Positions 43,036-52,966 of a DNA stretch of 64,000 bases are shown here, one piece after another. The notes beneath the pieces were generated by a model. It ran no database searches. It had not been told where the DNA came from and was given only the letters and a program-made list of their open reading frames with translations. The position numbers and the translations under genes were made by a program. Location: positions 1-64,000 of the forward strand of contig JANSLP010000169.1 of the NCBI GenBank assembly GCA_029298735.1, read 5' to 3'. This DNA comes from Ophiostoma sp. CBS 140.51 (taxonomy: Eukaryota; Ascomycota; Sordariomycetes; Ophiostomatales; Ophiostomataceae). Positions within the stretch are counted from its first letter, which is position 1, and every line of letters starts with the position of its first letter.

Positions 43036-45721
43036 AGTGTATGTCGTAGAGTGAAGTGTTGTAGTTGCAAGTGTAGTTATCGTCTACAAATTATCATCAA
43101 GACATAAGTGAAGTCAAGCCTGTTATTATGTATCCGTCAACATGTTGACAACCCAGCATCCGGTCCAACTCGGAAGCTCCGTGGCCGGCGATCGGCGCAC
43201 TACAAAGGTCCGCCTGACTCGGGCAGGGCTCATGGGTGTCATAAATTTGAGTGTGTGTGCCTCTTTAGATTCCATTTTGGTGTGTGCACGCCGGACATCC
43301 ATCACCGGCGGGGGAAACCACAAGAAGGGGAAGAGAAAAGACGAGCAAAGCAATGACTTCAGTGCCTGCACTGACAGCGATGACTTGCACACCCAAAGAG
43401 GAAACTTGGCTGCAACAGGAAAGCATGGCGACAGGGAGGGCATGGACTGTGGTGGGTGATCACTTCCAGCATGGGCACCAGGACAGGGAAGCCACGAGAG
43501 TCAACACTCAATACGGAGGACACAAGCTGACACCTGCCATTTCTTCCCCACGATCGTCAACAAACGCCCAGACAATCACAATGATGCCCAGACAGTAATG
43601 ACCACCGCCCAGGCATCCCCAAAGTAAGATACCAAGTGATGTGAACAGTGCACTGACCAAACACACCAAAAACCGTCAAAAGCCACTTGCAACACTTCAC
43701 AAACACGATTTCAACTAACACCCACTCGAGTCACTCTCCCACTGTCGAAGCTTTTTAGTCTTTGCTTCTTAGCTCTCGATCTAAGTCGGCAATACGCCGT
43801 TCGTTAGTGTTGCCGTATTTTGGTTTGGGGAGGGGGACCAAAAGAGAGGGACCACTGTCCAGTTTCTGGGGAACCCTTTTCCGGGGGAGGAGGACGCCAA
43901 TGAAGCCAAGTGAGCCAACACTTGTCCACAAGTCCACCGGCCCAAGACTCGATGCAACGGCGGGAGCAGGATGATGCCCGCGATGGCGAGTTGGGGGCCT
44001 GAATTGGCATCGCCTCCCCGTCCACGAAAAAAGACCACAGAAAACCACAAAAGACTGATTCATCGCGCAGGAAAAGCTTTATCCGCACCTCCACCAACAG
44101 TCCATCAAAAAGGACTGTCAACCAAAAGAAAACCAACGACAGGGGTGTGCCACGCTACGGAACAAGCTTGTGCCTTTGTGCGTTGGCTTCGTTTTTTTTC
44201 TTTTTCTCCTTTCCTTATCCACAGCTGTCCACTCTTTTTACTGTTAGTGCTCTCCTCTTTTTGTTCCTTCACTCTCCCCCCCCCTTTTACTTTTCTTCCA
44301 GTGTCCTTCACGGACGAAAGACCCTGTTTTCTTTTACCCACTGCGGAGAACGATACGACTTCTCAATTGCTGCGTCTGTCTAAACCAAGCAAGGCCAGCT
44401 CGGGGCTGTTAACTAATTAGTACATGCATTTGCATGGGTCACTGCAGAGGTGACGACCTCGTTGAAACACAGTGGTCGCTGACTTGGACAGACTGACAGA
44501 GACGCGAGACGGAGTGGTGAGATTTGCAGATGCACAGAAACGCAGAAACACTGATGCTCGACCAGTCTCTCCTTCCCTCTATGGCGACTTTTTCGTCGCT
44601 CCTTCCCCCAACCACACCCTTCCACGACTGCTGTCGAAGCCGGCCGCGCCTTCCCTTCGACGCAACGCTGTGCAGAAACGGGCAAGTCTTGCGTACAGTA
44701 GCTTAACTCCATCGTAGCCACCTTTTCTTTTGCCCAGCCGGCGCCCGCGCCTTCCCCCGTCTTTTCGTTTCTTAGTTTCTTGGCTTCTCTCGTCGTTCCC
44801 ACCGCTCCTTCCTTTGGGGATGGACATCAACCTTGAGAACAGACTTCACTTCTCCTCCATAGTTTGAACTTCTAGCTTCACGAATGTTCCCCATTGTCTC
44901 CGTCTCAACATCGACGAACAAGCCGTGTCGTCTTGTCTCCAAATCGACGTGCTTCGCACTTGCACATCCGCCCATCTCCCGGCCCAACTACTGCCGACCC
45001 ACGGTGCGTGTTGTCTTCCGCGCCGACCACCACCAGTTTGATCCACGCTCTTGCTCTTCTTTTGTTCTTTTTTTATTTGATTTTATTTTTCTCTCGGAAT
45101 TGGGGTCGTAACCCGCTAGGATCCTCGCGATTCGCTTCTTGGGTCTGCTGGGTCTTGTCCTGCTGGCTGGGTCCTGGGTTTACCTCTCGATCAAAACCTG
45201 GTACGCAGCGTGCTAATGTGGGTTTACAAGAGGAGACCCTGCCATTCATTACCTTTATTTGCCTGCGTTGCCTGCCAAGCCCTTGTCGCCGACCCTGCCA
45301 TTCTGGTTGAGTCTGATTCTGTCTGCCATATTTTTCGATATTTTATTTCTGATTTCTTATTTCTGACGAGCATTTCAAGTGCCCATCTCTGACTTGGGAC
45401 GAATTCGGATTGCAGCTCGCCATCGGACCATTCTTTTAGGAAACTTCCGTCCACCCCAACCTTTTCTTTTCTGGGAACCATCTTGGATCCTCACTTCTTT
45501 TGATCTTCATATCCGATCTTCAATATCTGCTTTTTGTATCTTCCTTTCCTTTTGGATCTTGCGTCTGATGATCACGAGAAAAGCCAAAGCCTGAGCATTG
45601 TTGAGCGTTGTTTCTTGAGCATCGTCGTTCTGCATCGCCATTTTGCTTCGTCGTGCTTCCTTTTTCCGCCTCAACCTCTCCCACCTCTTTTTTTCCCACC
45701 ACACACCACACAACCGCCACA
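43036..45721. promoter_or_regulatory. 2.7-kb divergent region between AtuA-like copy 2 and ligase 2
   Basis: No gene is recognised. The right third (44150-45720) is strongly T/C-rich on the + strand and is likely a long leader of ligase 2 ending in a CA-rich run before ATG 45722. One CGG-N5-CCG inverted pair lies at 43171-43181. Confidence 0.5.
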
Positions 45722-47401
45722 ATGCGCATCTACTCCTCCGGGACGATCAACATCCCCTACGATGTCAACCTCACAGAGCTCCTCCACACAACCGGCCGGC
45801 CCCTGCCCGAGTCGCATCTGATCGCCGCCGACAACTTGACAAACCGCAGCATCACCCTCGGCCAGCTGCGCGACCGCGCAGGACGTCTCGCCCGCGGCCT
45901 CCACGACAAGCTCGTCCCCGAGGACCAGTCCCGCTGGGCCATTATCCTGCCCAGCAGTGTCGACTTTTTGGAGTTGTTTCACGCCATTCTGTGGACCGGC
46001 GGCATCGTCGCGCCTATCAACTGGGCGCTCAAGGACACCGAGATTGGCCACGGCCTCGCCGTCAGCCGCCCAACCTACATTGTCGCCTACGGTGCCATTC
46101 TGGACACGGTCAACCGCGCCATCCGCGTCGCTGAGCGCGAACTAGAGGAAGCCGGCACACCTTGGGCGACGCGGCCAATTGTCCTGACGGTTGTCACTCC
46201 TCAGCCTGGTCTGCTGCACCTGGACCGCGATTTCCTGGCCCCCGTCGGCCACAGCCTGCCTATCCCCCACTACACGGACACCTCGAACCGCGTGGCCACC
46301 ATCCACCTGTCGTCGGGCACCACGGGCAAGCCCAAGGGCGTCGAGCTGACACACCGCAACTACGTGGCCAATGTCCTGCAGCTCTTCCAGCACGACCCGG
46401 AGCAGTTCCACTCGGGTGTACGTACCGTCACAATCACGCCCTGGGCACACATTGGCATGACCACGATGCCGCTGTTCAACGCGCCATACATGGGCCTCTT
46501 CCACCACGCCATGCCCCAGTACAACTTTGACCAGTTTGCGTCCATTGTCGGCTCGTGGAAGGCCACCACCTTTCAGGGCCCGCCCTCGGTCGTCTTGCAA
46601 ATGGCCCGCTCCAACATGTACGACCACCACGACTTTTCGCACGCCGAGACCATTACGGTCGGTGGTGCCAACTTTAAGCCGGACGTGCTCGAGCCGCTCC
46701 TCAAGAAGGCGCCCTGGAAGCTCGTGCAGGTCTACGGTATGACCGAGGCGGCAGGCTACGTGGCTTTCCAGAAGTTGAATGAAGACCTGCCCGAGGGTGT
46801 TGTGGGCCACCTGCTGCCCGGTATCGAGGCCTGCCTCAAGAAGGAGGGCACCGACGAGGACGTCCCCGAGGGCGGCGCCGGCGAGCTGTGGCTGCGTGGA
46901 CCCAACATTACCCGCGGGTACCTGTTCAACTCGGACGCCACGCGCTCCGCCTTCCCCGCTCCGGGTTGGTACAACACCGGTGACGTCTGCAAGATTGACA
47001 AACTGGGCCGCATCTCGATTGTCGGCCGCACCAAGGAACTCATCAAGTACAAGGGCTTCCAGGTCTCGCCCGCCGAGCTCGAGAGCTACATCAACTCCCA
47101 CCCGGCCGTGTCCGAGGGCGGTATCGCTGCCACCTGGGACGAGAGCCAGCTGACCGAGCTACCGACGGCGTGGGTTGTCTTGACGGACGATGCCGCGAAA
47201 ACGCCTGCCACTGTCAAGGCCGCCCTCAAGGACATTCATGCCAGCATCGACAGCCAGGTCAGCGGCTACAAGAAGCTGCGGGGCGGTGTGTGGCAGATTT
47301 CTGCGCTGCCCAAGAACCCGACGGGCAAGATTCTGCGCAAGCAGATGGAGAAGATGCGGGACGGTCCTTGTTCGCTGGACAAGCCGATTTCCAAGTTGTA
47401 G
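45722..47401 (+). CDS. Peroxisomal acyl-CoA ligase (AMP-binding), copy 2
   Basis: 559 residues from ATG 45722; the upstream open frame is a T/C-rich leader with a poor composition match. Motifs: LSSGTTGKPKGVELTHRN, QVYGMTEAAGY, WYNTGDVCKID, GRTKELIKYKGFQVSPAELE and NPTGKILRK with the catalytic lysine. It ends in SKL. It is related to ligase 1 in architecture but clearly divergent, suggesting a different acid substrate or a different step. It is divergent from AtuA-like copy 2 and followed by the ABM gene in the same orientation. An ANL acyl- or aryl-CoA ligase is certain; substrate is open. Confidence 0.93.
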   Translation: MRIYSSGTINIPYDVNLTELLHTTGRPLPESHLIAADNLTNRSITLGQLRDRAGRLARGLHDKLVPEDQSRWAIILPSSVDFLELFHAILWTGGIVAPINWALKDTEIGHGLAVSRPTYIVAYGAILDTVNRAIRVAERELEEAGTPWATRPIVLTVVTPQPGLLHLDRDFLAPVGHSLPIPHYTDTSNRVATIHLSSGTTGKPKGVELTHRNYVANVLQLFQHDPEQFHSGVRTVTITPWAHIGMTTMPLFNAPYMGLFHHAMPQYNFDQFASIVGSWKATTFQGPPSVVLQMARSNMYDHHDFSHAETITVGGANFKPDVLEPLLKKAPWKLVQVYGMTEAAGYVAFQKLNEDLPEGVVGHLLPGIEACLKKEGTDEDVPEGGAGELWLRGPNITRGYLFNSDATRSAFPAPGWYNTGDVCKIDKLGRISIVGRTKELIKYKGFQVSPAELESYINSHPAVSEGGIAATWDESQLTELPTAWVVLTDDAAKTPATVKAALKDIHASIDSQVSGYKKLRGGVWQISALPKNPTGKILRKQMEKMRDGPCSLDKPISKL

Positions 47402-48055
47402 ACCAGCAACGGCACACTTTGTGTGCCGTGATGTTGGCGTGGGTGTAGATTGGTGTTGCATGGTGAAGACATTTACATCTTGTTGGATAATACTGTACAT
47501 ATTCATAGATTTCTAGCTTTTTTTTTTTGTCATATTCTTTCTTCATATTTCTCCCTTTATTTCCTTTCTCTCTCTCCCGCACTCTCATAATTAAAAACGT
47601 TTTCTTTATCTTGTTATCGTGAGCTCCGACGAAAAGCCTCTCTCAATTATCTTGCCGACTGGTGCACCCCACAAATTCTCCAATTCTCCGCCGTAGCCTC
47701 CATTTTTGCTGGAGATGGCCCAATGGCTCAATGGGTTGGCGTCAAAAATGGGCTGTGCCTGAACATGATCAAGCGCACTTGCGTGGAGGCGTGGCCGACG
47801 GCAAAACATCCCCGAATTTTCTCTTTAAATTCGTCAAAGTGCTTTGTGGAGTTAGGCCCGGTCTACCCCGGACTAGCCTCTCATGCTGCCCTCGTCTTCC
47901 CCTCTGGCTGTGTTTGTCCATGTCCAGACTGAGGAGGCTGCTTATAAGAGAGCGTGGTCTCCCAGGGTTTAGTCGTAGCTTCCTTCTTTTGATTGTTTTG
48001 TTCTTGTTCACCAATTTCAATCATACCCTCTTGCTTTACGATACCAACCGCCACT
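47402..48055. other. Spacer before the ABM-domain gene
   Basis: 654 bp, pyrimidine-rich in parts. No gene is seen. Confidence 0.5.
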
Positions 48056-48783
48056 ATGCCGAAGCTTGTGTTTGCCATCCTGCCCACTGTCGGCGGCCAG
48101 GTCCGCGAGACGGTAAGTCCCTACGTCACGCCACGATAATCATCCACCACCTCTAACAACAGCAGTACATCTCCAAACTCGCCGCCACGTCTGCCTACTC
48201 CAAGGCCAACGAGCCCGGCGTCCTCACTTACTCCGTCTGCCTGCCCCGCGACGAGGCCGACCAAAAGACCATTTACATGGTTGAGGCCTACGCCGACCAG
48301 GCCGCCTTTGATGCCCACATGCAGATTCCGCTGGTCAAGGACATGATCCAGTGGATGGGCGGTCCCGAGCCTGTTTTGGAGAGTGCACCCACCGTCCTCG
48401 AGCTCGACATTGTCGAGGACTTTGGCCTTTTTACTAGACCAGACGGTGTCGCAGCGGCAGCCGACCCCTACGTTGTCGTCGGCGAAGTCTCGTACAAGGA
48501 CGGTGAGCTCGTCGAAAAGTCGCTGGCGCACTGGGGCAAGGTTGTTGCTACCACGAAAGCCGACGAGCCTGGTTCGCTCGTGTATGCTCTGGCCCGCAAC
48601 CCGGCCGAGCCGACCAAGCTGTACACGTTCGAGGCGTACGAGAGCAAGGAGTACCTGTGGGAGACCCACGCCAAGAGCCAGGCGGTGCAGGACAATGTGG
48701 CCGAGACCAAGGACTGGCGGGCCGGGCTGAAGCACCACATTGTGAAGCAGGTGCAGGGTTTCCTGACGCGGTCGAAGATTTAG
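48056..48783 (+). CDS. Tandem ABM-domain protein (putative quinol-type monooxygenase), SKI tail
   Basis: Exons 48056-48112 and 48166-48783 with a 53-bp phase-0 intron (GTAAGT...GCAG), 224 residues. Two consecutive ferredoxin-like ABM modules are visible: the first (about 3-95) with GVLTYSVCLP and YMVEAYADQAAFDAH, the second (about 118-215) with GSLVYALARNP and YTFEAYESKEYLWETH. Single ABM proteins dimerise; this fusion could form that barrel within one chain. Members oxidise quinols or cofactor-independently attack polyketide or aromatic rings, while others lack activity. The ending SKI is a variant of PTS1. Its position behind ligase 2 suggests a role in the same pathway. Confidence 0.8.
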
Positions 48784-50707
48784 AGGAGAGTCGACGAAGT
48801 CCACTCGACTGTCTGTCCGTCTGACCTAATCATGTACATAGAATGAATAAAATGAACAGAATGAATCAACAATGCGAGCATCTACCGTTTCTCAGCACTG
48901 AGGGAACCATTGACATCGTCTTGGCCACTCTGCCCCTCGTTGTGGCTGGCAATAGCCGAGTTCAATGAGGGACGGGGGACGAGGGACTGGACTGAATCAT
49001 TAGGACGCTAGGAGAGTGATTTGCCGGGCGTGCAGAAAGATGCACTGACACGTTTGTGCAGCTATTGGTGCAGCTGTGTCGAGGGCAGGAGGGGTCTAGC
49101 AATTGGAGATTTGGAGTCGTTAAAGAGTCGAAGAATCAAAAATCAGGCAGCTGTCAGTTTTGTTGACGGCTGGTGAATGAAAACAATTAAAAAATAAATT
49201 GAGTTGACAACGGGACTTGCCGAACTCTGCCGTCTTCTTTTTGTTTATTGAATTCTGACAAGGCTGCAGCCAGTCTTGTACGGTTCGCACGTCCCCTCTT
49301 CCTTGATCGGCGGGGTTCTGGCCTGGTTTGGGTTTGTTTTCGTGGTCGTGGTGGCCCGTTCTCGACTTTTTTGTCGACTCGTTATTTCGGTTCGGTCTGT
49401 ATTTCGTCAGAAGTGTCAATCCGTCAATGTGTCGTTGCCTCGTGGCTTGCGGGGTCGAAAACAAAACTTGGGACGACTCGCGTGTTCTCATGCGCGTAAT
49501 GATTGCGACAAGGCCTGTCGCTGGAAATGGGAATGATGGACATTGGAGAGGTCGAATCAGAAAACAAAATCACGAAAAGGAGGCAATTGAAGATGAGGAA
49601 TAAAGAGACAGTTGACAGCTTCGTCAATTGCCATTATCAAGCGACACGATAAAAAAAGATCGTGCCCCTCCATGATTGCAATCGCGCGCATCTCATAAGT
49701 GGAAAATTAATCGGGCGGCGTTGGCCAAGAAGGTGGACGAAAAGACTGGAGAAGACGAAAAACGTGTAAAATGGTAGCAAAAAAAGACGCGTGAAGAGAC
49801 ATATGGCGTCAATCTGAATCCAATCTCCACCAAAGTCAAAAGCCAACCGTAGTTTTGCCGGCACCGGTGAATTTCAATTCGAAGCGGAAAGAGCCAAAAC
49901 CAGTGCGGCCTTGTTGTGCGGCACTCTAAGCGGTACTTGCACTTGCAAGTCGGGCTCAACGCAACAGGTCAGTCGCCGATTTTGACTTGTTTCGGACGGC
50001 CAAGTGCAGTGGCTGGCTATTGACGATGTCACAGGCGCAAAGTTCTGACAGGTACACAGGAAGGTGCGATACACGGCGGCGCACGACAGAGCATAACTGG
50101 TCTCTTTTGAGGAAAGAACCTGGGGCTCCGTCGTCTGACGACATCAACTGAGCGATGGCGAAGTCGACGTATTTGTATCTCATAAATTCCAGCAGTCAAA
50201 CAAATTTACAATCGAACGGAACGCAGCTTACACGAACCGATCGGTTTACCGCCCCCAAAGCGGTAAACCTCTGGACTTTTCCATCGGGCGCTAATCGACA
50301 GAAACCAACGATCTTGACACCACTGTAGAACGCCGGCCAGGCACTGGTAGAGAAGGACCTCGACTCGTGCCTTCCCTCGTTGTTGGTTGCTGGCGCACGA
50401 GAGCTCCTCCGAGAGGAGCCCCTCGGCCGACACCAGAATAGGAAAGAAACTGGGCCAAACACGCCAGTTGCGCTAGGTGCACCTTTGCACCTGCCCCGCC
50501 TTTCGCGATGTCCCTCTCCTTTGCGCTTTCCCTACGGAGAACGTCCGGCATCGCTCAATTGGCTCCGATTCGTAGGAAACAGAAACATCCCTCAAATAAC
50601 GAGAATAACAATTTTCTCTCTTCTCCTTTCCTCCTCCTTTTTCTCCTTTTATTCCGTCCGCCGCCCGCTTCCTCACTTCTCTTATCTTTGCTCCTCCCCC
50701 TCTCCCC
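48784..50707. other. 1.9-kb spacer upstream of the D-2-hydroxyacid dehydrogenase
   Basis: No gene recognised. Compositionally mixed, T/C-rich at 50600-50700 as an expected 5' leader. Confidence 0.5.
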
Positions 50708-51811
50708 ATGATCGTATCCCGCGTCGTTCCCCGCATCCCGAACGTATTCCGCGCATATCCGCCTCCAGCTTTTTCTTCGGCGACATCGTATCGAACGTCT
50801 TTTTTTCTCTCTCCGACAACAACAAAACCAAGAACCAGATTATTCTCGTCCACATCCTTCCTCGCCATGAAGCTCCTCTACCCCACCTCCCTCAAGCTCG
50901 ACGTGTCCAGCATCGAGGGCTTCTCCGTCGAGCTTTACCCCTACGATGTCACCAAGCCGTTTCCCGACGAGCACGTTGACGCCGAAGTTCTCGTGACGTG
51001 GACCAACACGGCTGCCAACCTCAAGGACGGCGCCCAGCGTCTCAAGAATGTCCGCTGGATCCAGTCGCTCGCTGCAGGCCCCAACGATGTCCTGAACGCC
51101 GGCTTTGACATCTCCAAAATCACTGTGACGACCGGCTCCGGTCTGCACGACCACACCGTCGCCGAGCACACGCTGGGTCTGCTGCTGGTCGCTGCTCGCC
51201 GCTTCGACGAGATGCGCGACTACCAGCTGCAGGGCAAGTGGCCGGGTCACCTCGGCGGTCCCCAGCCCGACCGCCCCGCCGGCAAGTTCACCACGCTCCG
51301 CGACGCCAACGTGCTCGTGTGGGGCTTCGGCAACATTGCCAAGCGCCTGACCCCGTCTCTGGTGGCTCTGGGCGCCAACGTCAAGGGTGTCGCCCGCAAG
51401 GCCGGTGTCCGCGACGGCATCGAGGTTGTTGCCGAGGACCAGCTGCCCGAGCTGCTGCCCAAGACTGACGCGCTCGTCATGATCCTGCCGGGCAGCGAGT
51501 CCACCCGCCACGCCCTGAACGCCGACCGCATCAAGCAGCTGCCCGCCCACGCATGGATCGTCAATGTCGGCCGCGGCACGAGCGTCGACGAGGCGGCACT
51601 GGCGGCGGCACTCAACGAGGGCCGTCTGGGCGGTGCAGCGCTGGACGTGTTTGAGACGGAGCCGCTGCCCGAGTCGAGCGAGCTGTGGAAGGCCAAGAAC
51701 CTGGTGGTGTCGCCGCACGCTGCGGGTGGTCGTCCCCAGGGCGCCGAGGGTCTGATTGCCGAGAACCTGCGGCGGTTCCTGGCGAAGCAGCCGCTTAAGA
51801 ATGTGATATAA
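50708..51811 (+). CDS. D-isomer 2-hydroxyacid dehydrogenase with probable mitochondrial presequence
   Basis: 367 residues from ATG 50708. The first 53 residues are Arg/Ser/Thr-rich without acidic residues (MIVSRVVPRIPNVFRAYPP), ending in TRLFSSTSFLA, which looks like a matrix presequence. A second good start, ATG 50867, opens directly on the family N-terminus MKLLYPTSLKLDV and would give a 314-residue cytosolic form. NAD-binding motif VWGFGNIAKRL (Gly206, Gly208; Ala211 replaces the third Gly). Catalytic Arg289 (NVGRGT), Glu318 (ETEPLP) and His337 (SPHAAGG) are present. It reduces a 2-oxoacid or oxidises a D-2-hydroxyacid; the substrate is unknown. A second family member lies at 62070. Confidence 0.9.
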   Translation: MIVSRVVPRIPNVFRAYPPPAFSSATSYRTSFFLSPTTTKPRTRLFSSTSFLAMKLLYPTSLKLDVSSIEGFSVELYPYDVTKPFPDEHVDAEVLVTWTNTAANLKDGAQRLKNVRWIQSLAAGPNDVLNAGFDISKITVTTGSGLHDHTVAEHTLGLLLVAARRFDEMRDYQLQGKWPGHLGGPQPDRPAGKFTTLRDANVLVWGFGNIAKRLTPSLVALGANVKGVARKAGVRDGIEVVAEDQLPELLPKTDALVMILPGSESTRHALNADRIKQLPAHAWIVNVGRGTSVDEAALAAALNEGRLGGAALDVFETEPLPESSELWKAKNLVVSPHAAGGRPQGAEGLIAENLRRFLAKQPLKNVI

Positions 51812-51938
51812 GCGGTGGTGGGCGATGTGAAAGAGAAAGAACATAGAAAAGAGCAAAAGACTAAAATATACATTGCAATTTGAGACATTACATACATGAC
51901 CACATGGTGAGACTACTCGAACATTACAGACACATACA

Positions 51939-52966
51939 TTACAAGTCAGCCAGGACTGCCCCCGCTGCGACGACCATCCACGACTTTGACAACAACTCTC
52001 GCACACCTCCAGCAGCATTCTTGCCCATACCGCCCGTCGACGCCGCTCCCGAAGCTGACCCTGTCCCAGACACAAAGCACGCCGTCGCTGTGCCCGCAGG
52101 CACTGTACTCAGCACCTGCACCTGCGTCGATGCCACCGACGCTGACGACGCCACTTCCAGCCAGTCCGAGGGGATGGGCACACTCCCAATGTCCGCGCAC
52201 TTGTTCGCACACTCAGCCGTGCTCGTGGACTCGTTGGCAAAGTCCGGGTTGGTGCCAAAGAGGTCCAAAAAGCAGTCATTGACACACGACAGGCTGCCGC
52301 AGGGGACATACGCGGCGGGCGCGTACACCGTCGAGAAGAGTTGGCTGCGGCCGGTCGTGTTGTTCAAGAAGAACTCGTTGGAGGCGTTTAGGGAGAGAGC
52401 ATCACCGTACACTGTGCCATCCGCTTGGAGCACTTGTATGCGCAGGGCGTAAAGTAGGCCTGCACCGCCGACCGACGCTGGGACGGTAAATGGCACATGC
52501 GCATCCTCAAACTGGATGTGGTCGCTGTAGACAGTGATGCCAGAAAGGTCGCAGAGTGGTGTGTCTTGTGAGAGGTAGCCTGGACAATGAGTATGCGTAG
52601 CAACGAGGTTAAGGAGAGCACGACAAACATACATTCAGTCGTCACGTTAGCCGACAGAGAAGTGACGTCGCGACCGCCAATGGCCAGAAACAATTCGAGC
52701 GCGCGCACGGAACTGGTGTCGCCATTCTTCTCACTGCTTCGGAAGGTGCCGGCTGCAATGGTGGCCGTGCTGGGCACGCCGGCCGTCACCGTCGCAGGGA
52801 CGGCCAGGAAGGTGGATGTCGACGCTGTTGCCGAGGCGGACGCTGTCAGCGATGCGTCTGTCGACGTCGACGACGACGACGACGACGTAGTGGCGGCAGC
52901 GCCCGCGACAGTGGAGCCCGCCAGCGCCACTGCCAGCAGCGATCGTAGGGATCGTGCAGAGGGCAT
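51939..52966 (-). CDS. Secreted, probably GPI-anchored Ser/Thr-rich surface protein
   Basis: Exons 52966-52633 and 52579-51939 with a 53-bp intron (GTATGT...CCAG, phase 1) give 324 residues. The N-terminus is a signal peptide (SLRSLLAVALAGSTVAGAAA), followed by a Ser/Thr-rich stretch. A folded middle region with several cysteines contains CYLSQDTPLCDLSG, CGSLSCVNDCFLD and CANKCADIGS, plus N-glycosylation sites. A second Ser/Thr/Gly-rich stretch leads to the hydrophobic end SWMVVAAGAVLADL, preceded by small residues (KNAAGG) suited to GPI attachment. No known enzyme domain. It converges with the dehydrogenase gene 127 bp away. Confidence 0.8.

Noticed and set aside
24793..51811. A secondary-metabolite (polyketide or peptide) biosynthetic cluster
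   Set aside because: No PKS, NRPS, terpene cyclase or P450 is present; the PTS1-tagged ligases and hydratases point to breakdown instead.
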